A DNA stretch of 64,000 nt from Ischnura elegans. Its lineage: Eukaryota; Arthropoda; Insecta; Odonata; Coenagrionidae. Positions 44,573 through 54,089 of this stretch are shown piece by piece; the first letter of the stretch is position 1, and each line of letters opens with the position of its first letter. The notes below the pieces were generated by a model. The model did no database searches and was not told where the DNA came from. It saw nothing but the letters and a program-made list of their open reading frames with translations. Made by a program: the position numbers and the translations under genes. The stretch spans positions 4,340,001 through 4,404,000 of the forward strand of contig NW_025791658.1 in NCBI RefSeq assembly GCF_921293095.1. Reading direction: 5' to 3'.

Positions 44573-44632
44573 GTAAAGATGATGATAATCCATCGAAACC
44601 CGGGTCTTGTTATGTTAAAAAAGCAGTGGCGT

Positions 44633-44945
44633 TTAACCCTTTCGCTGCTACAAGCGGGAATACCCGCAAAAAACATTATGGTTATTGCCTGCGACATGCG
44701 GGGATATTCCACGACTTTCAAAAAACTTTTCCTTTCAACACGACATGCGGGTAAATATCTACGTTTTCGAAAAACCCTCCCTTCGGTCGTAGGTGCTGTC
44801 ATCTGCTCGAAATTCTAGCGGAACTACGTCCATTCGTGCGGCGACATTCAGCGACGTCAAATGAATGATTCAATTCATTTTTTTCTGGATAATAGGCAAA
44901 ATAATGGAACCGATGAAAAATCTATTGAAGCAGCAAAAGGGTTAA
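44633..44945. mobile_element. TTAA-flanked 313-bp MITE, second copy
   Basis: Reverse-orientation copy of 28252-28564, nearly identical over its full length, with TTAA on both sides and the GCGGGAATACCCGC palindrome. Confidence 0.9.
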
Positions 44946-45008
44946 ATAGCGCATTATTTTTGTAAAAATATCCTACCCTTACAAAAAAATCATTTTCAAC
45001 AGCTGGAT

Positions 45009-46173
45009 AATAGGATGGTTTCCTATTTTTTTTGATTGCCTAAATCGTGAGATTATTACTCCTTATTGAGTACATATTTCACGCTTTAAGATTTTTGAAC
45101 GACAATATCTATTTTTAGCTTATGTGTGAACAGTGAAAATTTTCCAGCACATGAAAATGAGACATCTAAGTATGACTGGGTAGAGACCGTGTGACGTCAT
45201 TCTGGTTGCAGCTTGATGTGAGACTATGAGCACCGCTACAATGCAGGCTGCTAGCAGGTAGCACTTGGCTTAAACAAAGATTATTAATACAGTGAGTCCT
45301 CGTTTAACGTCACTTACCGTTCCTGAAAAATGTGACGTTAAACGAAATGACATTAATCGAAGCACAATGTCCCATAAGAAACAATGTAAAAAGTGAATAT
45401 CGGCACCTAGACCTCACAATTCCTACGCGAAAAAATTTTAGCGTATCATATTTGGGCCATTTCTTACGATGGGAATGCCAAACTATGGCATAAACACGAG
45501 TCCCTGTCTTCATTGACGGCAATACCAGCAGCGACGTACATCCTTCTCCATTTTTGTATCTTCCCGCGTTTGTTTTTTCGGCTTCGCTATGGTGGTCACC
45601 TGGGCATCATCATCGCTGAAACATCGTCGCAGTTACAGGAACCAAGATTATTGAGAACACGGCGAAAAAGTGACGACAAATACTCCGAGTTCTACACGGA
45701 AACATTCCTAGAAATCACTTTTCAGGTTCCAGAAAACCGTTATGTCAAGTAAAATTTGCTAAAACTTTACTTGACATTTACGCACTTAACATTTGCGCGC
45801 CTACCTTAGAATTCATTTTGCAGAAAATTAGCTCAGACGATATAAAACTCCTATAATAGGCAATATTAATCGGTGATTATTAAGAGATGTTTCCCTGAGT
45901 TCTGTGCCTCATGCATGCATTGGTAATCTCAGACGATGTAAAACTCCTATCTAGTCATATAGAAACTAGGTCCCTGTGACGTCACGTGGAATGGCATCGC
46001 ATGGGCGCCAATCTGGCCTTTTTCAAATGAGGATAAAATTTGACCCTTGCCATTCGTCTAAACCGGTATTTATAAAACCAAATAATTTGTGTACATATTA
46101 TGAATACACTAATGGTGGGTAACGAATCGCAATCAATGCATTTCGTTTTCTTCGATGAAGGAAACTACCCTAT
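45009..46173 (-). mobile_element. AATAGGGT MITE, copy H, with Tigger-like insert
   Basis: 45009-45288 is the GCACATAAGC-variant half shared with 31112-31432, and 45843-46173 is the normal other half. Between them, from 45290, lies CAGTGAGTCCTCGTTTAACG, the terminus of the 14345-15961 family, next to TA. Its other end is not recognisable, so that insert is truncated or rearranged. Confidence 0.75.
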
Positions 46174-46664
46174 TTCGCCTGCCGTGGAAAAACCTGGAAA
46201 TAGCCATGAATTCTGTCATAAAACCTTAAAAAAATCTCTCAAACTTGATTGAAGAACTACAATTGATGGATAAAAAGAAAAATTGATATGTCGATGATGT
46301 TTCAAAGTCAGTCACGTGCAGATACTGTCCACGCGTTTATCTGCTCACGTATTGTAAGATATCCAGGTAGCAATAAAAATTTGGGTAAATGTGGCAGTCA
46401 GAGAACATATAAAAACGTTCTCACGCTTCAAGGGTTCAAGTCTTATGCTCTATTTTTACAGTCATGCAGATTAAACGAAACAGTGGTAAACTGGATTCAT
46501 GACTTTCTGAGTGATCGTAAACAGAAGGTAGCTCTTGACGGAATTATCTCTGTAATGTAGTTGTGTTAGTACCTCCTTGTGAAATAAGTGACATCAGGCA
46601 GGTTTCCCACTCATCCGTGAATTTGATCATAAAACCTTTAAAAATCCCTCAAACTTGATTGTAG
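46174..46664. repeat. hAT-like fragments around a LINE scrap
   Basis: 46176-46370 and 46595-46664 match the 16943-17555 family (GTGGAAAAACCTGGAAATAG, AAAATCTCTCAAACTTGATT). Between them 46400-46560 encodes LQSCRLNETVVNWIHDFLSD RKQKVALDG, a typical LINE RT segment. Confidence 0.6.
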
Positions 46665-47332
46665 AATAGGGTGGTTTCCTATTATTTTTTTATTGCCTAT
46701 ATCGAAAGATTATTACTCCTGGAGTACGTATTTCACGCATTTAGATTTTTAAATGACGATATCTATTTTTCGCGATTAAATGAAAAGTGAAAAATTTCAA
46801 GCGCGCGAAAACGCGACGCGTAAGTAGGAATGATGGGAAATAGTCCGTGCGACGCGTTTCTGGTTCCCCCTCCCGCCTTGTGAGGTGACCTTGGGCGAGG
46901 CTCAGAGCGCTGATAGGACGCAGGATGCTAGCGGGTAGCTGAGTACCTTGCTGGCTGGTAGCGCTTGGCTTAAAAAAGGTTTATTAATACCTTATCAAAC
47001 GAAGAAAACTCTCCGACCTAAGCCAGTTTTAATAGGTGATTATTAAGACATGTTTCCCTTAGCTCTGTGCCTCATGCATGCATTGTTAATCTCAGACGAT
47101 GTAAAACTCCTATCCTCTCGTGTAGAAACTAGGTCCCTGTGACGTCACGTGGAGTGGCATCGCATGGGCGCCAATCTGGCCTTTTTCAAAAGAGGTTAAA
47201 ATTGACCATTGCCATTCGTCTAAACCGGTATTTCAAAAACCAAATAATTTGTGTATTATGAAAACACCAATGGTGGGTAACGAATCGCAATCAATGCATT
47301 TCGTTTTCTTTAATGAAGGAAACTACCCTATT
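46665..47332 (-). mobile_element. AATAGGGT MITE, copy J (full length)
   Basis: Complete reverse-orientation copy. Nearly identical to copy K at 47785-48346 in inverted orientation, down to private variants such as ACCAGCCAGCAAGG and GAAACGCGTCGCACGGAC. Confidence 0.9.
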
Positions 47333-47784
47333 GAATAAATTGATCAAATTGATGTTAAAAGGCTTTCGGCATTGTTTGACAAGCTAGAGAAAAAAGAAGT
47401 GCATTCTCAGTGCTAAAACTTAAACTACAAGTAGATTTTTAAGTATTCAGCTCAGAAATAACATTTTATTAGTGAGACTCGTTTCCTTCTTAAAATTTAT
47501 GGTGTTAAAAACTTACAATTAACAAATCTTTCCCCAGTTTTTACGGAAAGAATTTGACCGTCTTTTAAGATAGAAAAACTTTAAAAACTGTTTCTTAAGT
47601 TCAAATTTTATGCTGAACACAATGGTTTTTTAATTATTCCGTCATCTTTCAAAATAGCTATGTAATTAAACATAATTCAAACTAAGTTTTTCAACTAAAT
47701 TTACCCACCATTGCGATTCGTTACCCACCATTAGTGTATTCATAATATACAAATTATTTGGTTGTAGAAATCCCAGTCTAGACG
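47333..47784. other. Spacer between inverted MITE copies J and K
   Basis: AT-rich, no recognised features until 47708-47784, which is a MITE scrap (TTGCGATTCGTTACCCACCA...) directly abutting copy K. Confidence 0.5.
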
Positions 47785-48346
47785 ATAGGGTAGTTTCCTT
47801 CATCAAAGAAAACGAAATGCATTGATTGCGATTCGTTACCCACCATTGGTGTTTTCATAATACACAAATTATTTGGTTTTATAAATACCGGTTTAGACGA
47901 ATGGCAATGGTCAATTTTAACCTATTTTGAAAAAGGCCAGATTGGCGCCCATGCGATGCCACTCCACGTGACGTCACAGGGACCTAGTTTCTATACGAGT
48001 AGATAGGAGTTTTACATCGTCTGAGATTAACAATGCATGCATGAGGCACAGAGCTAAGGGAAACATGTCTTAATAATCACCTATTAAAACTGGCTTAGGT
48101 CGGAGAGTTTTCTTCGTTTGATAAGGTATTAATAAACCTTTTTTAAGCCAAGCGCTACCAGCCAGCAAGGTACTCAGCTACCCGCTAGCATCCTGCGTCC
48201 TATCAGCGCTCTGAGCCTCGCCCAAGGTCACCTCACAAGGCGGGAGGGGGAACCAGAAACGCGTCGCACGGACTATTTCCCATCATTCCTACTTACGCGT
48301 CGCGTTTTCGCGCGCTTGAAATTTTTCACTTTTCATTTAATCGCGA
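47785..48346 (+). mobile_element. AATAGGGT MITE, copy K, 3'-truncated
   Basis: Starts ATAGGGTAGTTTCCTTCATC and runs to TTTAATCGCGA, where the element stops about 95 bp short of its normal end. Inverted partner of copy J. Confidence 0.9.
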
Positions 48347-48926
48347 ACACCTGATGTCAGGTGAAGCTGTCGCGAATTTTTCAATGCAAACGAGCGGACG
48401 TCAGCTCTAGCCAATGCAAGGGAAGGGGAGTAACCTCTGAGGTAGCATCTATATCTACATGATACCCCGCAAGTTGCCTAAAAGGCGTGTGGCAGGGGGT
48501 GTTAGGACACCAGCCATTTACAGCTAAAAAAATGAAGTCCTCGAACGAGGTTGGGACTAGCGTTTATTAAAGTCCTTTATGGTTCAGGGGAAAAACAAAT
48601 TCCCATATCTATCCGTTCGGCAAAACATCTCTCTTAATTTATCGCTTCTATCGGACCTGGAAATATAGTGTGGCTCTAATATTATGTTCTCTGTGTCGCT
48701 CTTAAAGATATCCATTCTCAATTGTTCAAGCAATCTAAGCCTAGCGCGCAGCCTCCGAGATTGTCAGATGCATTAAGGCCCGGCCTGAGACCCAGCGTAG
48801 TGAGTCTTTAGGGTCGATATTTAAATCCTGGGGGATGGATTCAAATGGGTTAATGGTGGAAATTTCAGTTATTTTCATGAGCTCCAGGCCTAGTAGAAAA
48901 TAACTATACATTTTTTTACATTTTCA
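48347..48926. repeat. LINE-tail-like repeat and unassigned DNA
   Basis: 48445-48520 (TATCTACATGATACCCCGCA then GGCGTGTGGCAGGGGGTG) resembles a 3' block that recurs in many arthropod LINEs; that is recall, not a search. The rest has no gene. Confidence 0.4.
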
Positions 48927-49850
48927 GAATAGGATGGTTTCCTATTTTTTTTTCTTGCCTAAATTAAAAGGTTATTACTCCTGGAGTACGTATTTCGCGC
49001 TTTCAGATTTTTAAATGATGATATCTATTTTTTGCGATTAAATGAAAAGTGATAATTTTCAAGCGCGCGAAAACGCGACGGCTAAGTATGAATGCTGGGA
49101 AAAGCCCATGTGACGTCATTCTGGTTCCCGCTGCCACTGTTTGAGGCCACCTTGGTGAGGGGCCATGAGCGCCGCTACAATATAGGCTGCTAGCAGGTAG
49201 CAGAGTACCCTGCTAGCTGGTAGCACTTGGCTTAAATAAGGATTATTGATACCCTAACAAACAAAGGAAACTTTCCGACCATAGGAAATTTTAATAGGTG
49301 ATTATTAAGACTTGTTTCCCTGAACTCTGTGCCTCATGCATGCATTGTTAATCTCAGAGATGATGCAAAACTCCTATCTACTCGTATAGCATCTAGGTTC
49401 CAGTGACGTTACGTGCAGTGGCATCGCATGGCAGCCAATCTGGCCTTTTTCAAATGAGGTTAAAATAGACCATTAACCCCTCAAGCGCGGCGGGCATTTA
49501 ATTAAATCCCATCCCAGCAGCTGTATGAGATTTAAATGACTTCGCCTTTTTGGCATACTATCATTCAATAATTTATATCTTTCATAATATACGATCAGTA
49601 TCAGTATATGATCATTGAAAATTTTTGGAAACTTGCGATATATAATGCGCTACTATATAATAATTTTTCGAGCGGCATATAAAGTTAAAAGGGCGCGTAC
49701 ATGGTATGCATAACGGCATTGAGGGGTTATCATTCGTCTAAACTGGGTTTTCTAAAACCAAATAATTTGTATATTATGAATACAGGAATGGTTGGTAACG
49801 AATCGCAATCAATACCTTTCATTTTCTTTGATGAAGGAAACTACAATATT
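48927..49850 (-). mobile_element. AATAGGGT MITE, copy L, with TTAA-type insert
   Basis: Outer parts 48927-49476 and 49727-49850 form one reverse-orientation copy. The insert 49473-49730 has ends CCCCTCAAGCG and, reverse-complemented, CCCCTCAATGCC, TTAA on the left and TTAT on the right, and an ATTTAATTAAAT palindrome near the left end. Confidence 0.75.
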
Positions 49851-50565
49851 GTTCTCATTCCACTTAAGGGCCTCTTGATGTAGCTGATTAAGTTCTCCCG
49901 TCTTCTCCTCAAGGTAAGGAGATCTTCGGAAATACATCTGCCAGGACTTTAAGGGATCGTCCGTGATGCTGTGTGAAGACTTCTAGTCTGATCCTGAAAA
50001 CAGATACACGTTGAAGCTCACACTTCGAACAGTTCCAGTGCGTCCCATTGAAGAGGCTGCTGTTACAACACCGAAACAGAGTACACGTATCAGTGGCTAT
50101 TCATTAGGTTGTGAAGTATATGAATCTTTGACAGTGCTGCCACTTTTTTGTGTGTTGCTGGAAATGGCGGAAATTTTAATTGTGTTTGTTGAAAGTTAAA
50201 ACCTTTGAACTTGGTGTGCTCTCTGGAAGCAAAGTAATGTTTTTATTCCCACTTCTTTAAGTGGATACGAATTTTTTTAGTCACTTGAATTCCATCCACC
50301 TCAGGAACTGATGAAATTCATTTTGATTAGTGAATTTTTTAAAGTTATTTTTGGGATTACAACTAGCCAAGTAATTACATCATTATCTTTCGCTTAGTGC
50401 ACAACACTACACCACAGACATAACCATTTAACAGACTGGACAATTGTTGGAATATTTTGGAAAACTTTGATTGTCTTTATTTGGTCATCCCGTTTGAATG
50501 CCACTGCATCTGCATAACCTCCCTCTGTATTCCGTTCGCTTACGTTCTATACTCTCAACCTGGCA
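49851..50565. other. Upstream region of the 37-aa-repeat gene
   Basis: No transposon recognised. A possible donor (CTCAAG|GTAAGG) lies at 49911-49918. 50518-50565 continues the repeat reading frame upstream of the ATG (PPSVFRSLTFYTLNLA) and is closed by TAA at 50515-50517. A promoter cannot be defined by eye. Confidence 0.4.
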
Positions 50566-53052
50566 ATGAGGGCTTGGTCCCCACAAAAGACTGCAGGATT
50601 GCTGGGGTTGCTGGACCAGGTTTCCGAGCCTACCAGCGTGAAAACTGCGATTCCATCTGAAACTCTGAATCAGGCTATGGAGGATTCTCCTTCTCAAGAA
50701 ACTCCAGGATCTTCAGAACAGCTGGAACAGGTTTCCAAGCCTACCACTGTGAAGCCCAAACCACCATTTTGTACTCTAAAGCAAGCTATGGAGGTATTCG
50801 TCTCCCATAGAACTGCCGCGTCATTGGGACAGCTCGACCAGGTTTCCGAGCCTGCCACTGCAAAACCTTCACTTCCATTTTGTACTACGGACCATGATGT
50901 GAATACTCTCTTGTATCAAAGAAATGCTGCGTCCAATGTACAGCTGGACCAGGTTTCTGAGCCGACCACTGTGAGACCTGCTTTTCTACTTCAGTCTGTG
51001 AAACAGGCTGTGGAGGATTCCTCCGAAAAAACTGTGACGGCAATGAGACAATCGGACCATGCTTTCAAGCCTGTCGCCAAAAAGCCTAAACTTCCACCTC
51101 GTCCTTCAAAGCAGGCATTGCTGGCTTTCACCTCCCAAAGGACTGCAGCGTCGTTGGGACGACTGGAACAGATTCCCAAGCCCACTTCCGAGCACAAGGA
51201 GGGCATGAGATCCTCGTCTGGTGGTTTGAATATTGACCCATTCAGCAAGGATTTTGCCGGTGAATGCGCAACATCCAGTGAGATGGTCCAGGTTTCCGAG
51301 GCTTTTGCTGGAAAATTGAAGGAAGGTGGGACAGTGGCATCTGAGTTATCAGCTGGGACAGTGTCCGGAAGGGTTTCAACCCTGAAGGGGCACTTGAGAG
51401 ATGAGATGTTAGCGGCCGTTAAATCCAAGACACTGGAAGAAAGTGAAGATGTTATCAGGAAAATGCAGGATGTTGACATGAGCGGAGAGTTCGGAGCCAC
51501 CCTTTTGCAGAAGGCTATCGAACTGGGGATACTGGACTGGGCTGAGCGACTGCTGTGGATGGGGTCGAACCCCAATATTTCCAACAGCGCTGGTCTCACG
51601 TCAGTGATGCTGGCGGAGGGAATGTGTAAAATGTTTCCTCTGGATCCGGAACGGAACACGATCATGCTGTTGGTCAAGCTCACGGCCAAATTGGGAGGCG
51701 GGGCACGAAGATCGTCAGCGCCTGGCCAGGAGGGAAGTGACTCATTATCGAGTGGTCAGATTGGATTTGGTGCATCAGAAAGCGGCCAAAATGGAGCTGG
51801 TGCATCAGAAATTGGCCAAAGTGGAAGCGAAGCGGTAGAAAAACCACTTACCGACAAAAGTGATGCAACTAACGGTGACGCAGGTGATGTCGGGATGGAC
51901 GAGACATCCAGCCATGTTCTCTCCGAGTCATCCCTGTTGCCGGAGACGACTTCCACTAGCTCAGAGGTGACGGAGGATGTGGAAACTTTGATGTCGATGG
52001 TGAAAGATGTGAAGGCGGTGATCCAGAATGAAGTCGGGGCTTGCAGGAAGCTGGTGGAGACGGTGAAGACTGTTGCGTTCAAAGCTTTGGGCGGTGTAGT
52101 GGAAGTTGACATGCGACTCAGAGCGCTGGAGACAATCGTGACGTCGCTCGTGGAAGAACTGCGCACGTCAAGAATGGTTCGGCCTCCGCAAGTGCAAGAG
52201 ACTGTCCAGACGAGACCACTTTTAGAGGCAACAGGGAGGGACACAAGCCTCAGAAATTTAGGGGCAAGCTTGAGGTCTCTTGCGGAGGAGCTGCACACTC
52301 CGAGAACAGAGGAGCTTGCGGCATTGCGCGACATCACTCCCATCCTGTCGACACCCAACGTGGTGGTCGATCTGAGGGACCGCGAAGCTTGCGCGGATGC
52401 CCTATTGGCCATGTCAAGCGTCTACGGGACGCAGGAGGACCTCTGGAGGCTGAGGGACTATTTTCTGGACATGTACACCCACGGACCGTTGACCACCCCC
52501 CTCTTGACGTTCCTCCGGGGCCAGCGGAACATCGACATAGTCGTGGATTACGAGCACAGCAATCTTGTACAAAGGTGGCCCCAATGCTGTGATCTGGACG
52601 GGTGGCCGTTGATGAAGTCCAAACGTGGGCGGTCGGTGCGGGCGCTTTGTTACGGGCGCAAGGTGTACGTCGCGGCCAAATCCGAGGACTGCTACACGCC
52701 GGACCGGGTGTTCACCTGGATGACGATAGCTCTGGCTCGGCTGTGCGTTTACCTGGTGTTCAGGAACGAGGGGAGGCCCTACTTCAAGGGTGATGAGGCA
52801 GGGGGGAAGAAATACAGGGCCATTTTGGACGAAGGGAGGCACTTGTTCCGTCAGTTGGGTGCCAGTGGATGCAACTGGTACCTGTGGAATGCCCTTGACT
52901 GGCATAGGTCAGATGCGAGTGAGATAGCACTGATATCGGCTGTGCCAGGGATAATGGCTCACTGGGGTCACGATGAAGGCACCAAAATTTTACAGGAACA
53001 GCTCCCATCCCTCCTCAATTTTTACAAAGAGCATGTGTTGAATAGGTTTTAG
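50566..53052 (+). CDS. 828-aa protein: 37-aa repeats, ankyrin-like, novel C terminus
   Basis: An uninterrupted 2.49-kb frame, GC-rich against its surroundings. Residues 1-209 hold six tandem 37-residue repeats; the QVSEP-type core sits at 18, 55, 92, 129, about 166 and 202, with consensus around TAASLGQLDQVSEPTTVKP. Residues about 275-372 look like two ankyrin repeats (LLQKAIELGILDWAERLLWM GSNPNISNSAGLTSVMLAEG). Residues about 385-415 are Gly/Ser/Gln repeats (ASESGQNGAG-like), and 465-560 are helical and probably coiled coil. From about 600 a dense Trp/Cys-rich globular region follows (YEHSNLVQRWPQCCDLDGWP, then ALARLCVYLVFRNEGRPYF, DWHRSDASEIALISAVPG) that I do not recognise. There is no signal peptide or membrane segment, so it is probably intracellular. 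The start is uncertain because the ATG lies inside a repeat unit. Confidence 0.75.
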   Translation: MRAWSPQKTAGLLGLLDQVSEPTSVKTAIPSETLNQAMEDSPSQETPGSSEQLEQVSKPTTVKPKPPFCTLKQAMEVFVSHRTAASLGQLDQVSEPATAKPSLPFCTTDHDVNTLLYQRNAASNVQLDQVSEPTTVRPAFLLQSVKQAVEDSSEKTVTAMRQSDHAFKPVAKKPKLPPRPSKQALLAFTSQRTAASLGRLEQIPKPTSEHKEGMRSSSGGLNIDPFSKDFAGECATSSEMVQVSEAFAGKLKEGGTVASELSAGTVSGRVSTLKGHLRDEMLAAVKSKTLEESEDVIRKMQDVDMSGEFGATLLQKAIELGILDWAERLLWMGSNPNISNSAGLTSVMLAEGMCKMFPLDPERNTIMLLVKLTAKLGGGARRSSAPGQEGSDSLSSGQIGFGASESGQNGAGASEIGQSGSEAVEKPLTDKSDATNGDAGDVGMDETSSHVLSESSLLPETTSTSSEVTEDVETLMSMVKDVKAVIQNEVGACRKLVETVKTVAFKALGGVVEVDMRLRALETIVTSLVEELRTSRMVRPPQVQETVQTRPLLEATGRDTSLRNLGASLRSLAEELHTPRTEELAALRDITPILSTPNVVVDLRDREACADALLAMSSVYGTQEDLWRLRDYFLDMYTHGPLTTPLLTFLRGQRNIDIVVDYEHSNLVQRWPQCCDLDGWPLMKSKRGRSVRALCYGRKVYVAAKSEDCYTPDRVFTWMTIALARLCVYLVFRNEGRPYFKGDEAGGKKYRAILDEGRHLFRQLGASGCNWYLWNALDWHRSDASEIALISAVPGIMAHWGHDEGTKILQEQLPSLLNFYKEHVLNRF

Positions 53053-53680
53053 ATGATTAATGTCAGTGATGGAGCATTCAAATAGTACTACTCATGCCTC
53101 ACAGTAGTCGTGAGGTAGGGATCAGAATATTATGTACAAGAACAGCTTCCATCACTCCTCAATTTTTACAAAGAGCATGTGTTGAATAGGTTTTATATGA
53201 TTAATGTCAGTGATGGGATGTTCAAATAGTACAAATCATGCCTCACAGTAGTCGTGAGGTCATCATCATCATTGGTCAGCAATCCTAGGATTGGTTTGAC
53301 ACAGCTCTCCACTCTATTCTCCTTTCAGCTAATCTTTTCACACGTACGTATTTCTTCTCTTTCACATCTCTCTTCACTTGTTCCATACATTTTGTTCGAG
53401 GTCTTCCTTTTCCATTCTTACCTTCCACTTGTCCTTCGACGATTGTAGGGATCAGAATATCATGTACAAGAACAGCTTCCATCACTCCTCAATTTTTACA
53501 AAGAACATGTGTTGAATAGGTTTTATATGATTAGTGTCAGTGATGGGATGTTCAAATAGTACAAATCATGGCTCACAGTCGTCTTGAGGTAGGGAACAGA
53601 ATATTATCTGCAAGAACAGCTACCGTTTTATCCACTATTTTTACAAAGAGCATGTGTTGACTACGGTTTAGATGATCAAT
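52991..53680 (+). repeat. Tandem copies of the gene's 3' end, with LINE tail insert
   Basis: The last ~60 coding bases (CAGGAACAGCTCCCATCCCT, TTTTTACAAAGAGCATGTGT, GAATAGGTTTTA) and the following ~90 bp recur at about 53140, 53465 and, more diverged, 53605. 53253-53446 is an RTE LINE tail on the - strand inserted in the second unit, since GTCGTGAGGT and GTAGGGATCAGAAT lie on its two sides. Confidence 0.8.
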
Positions 53681-53823
53681 AGTAATGATTAGTTGATTTC
53701 AAAATTTAAGCGATTTATGATCGCAATACCAGTTCTGACTTTTCAATTCCAATTCTACCGATTCCGTAAATTCTAATGTCGCAGGCATTGCTGGATTAAT
53801 TCTATTGCTCCTATTACATTCAG

Positions 53824-53864
53824 ATAGCCCAGGATAACGCACAGATGAAGCGGGAAATGGAGAG
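53824..53864 (+). CDS. Possible micro-exon
   Basis: 41 bp between a strong acceptor (TTGCTCCTATTACATTCAG) and donor GAGAG|GTACAG. It reads IAQDNAQMKREME plus two bases, a charged helix-like peptide. No partner exon was found in the window, so it is weak on its own. Confidence 0.3.
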
Positions 53865-54089
53865 GTACAGTGAAACTTAACATATTTTAATGATTAGGGT
53901 GCAAAATCCATGTTATCCCCGGAGATTACGCGTATATAAGTATTAATTGTTATTTTTCTAAGATTTAAGAAACGTTTTACTATTATGTGCTATTTCAACA
54001 CTCTATATCAATGAAAGAAGTCGGTATGTAATTCTATTTTTTCCCCTGATTTTTTACGCTTTAAATAAGAATAACTTGCCATGTAGCTA

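Noticed and set aside
51756..52412. 218-codon frame on the - strand (and 50991-51689, 52414-52905)
   Set aside because: Shadows of the GC-rich 828-aa gene on the + strand; Ser/Thr/Pro-rich antisense translations with no own context.
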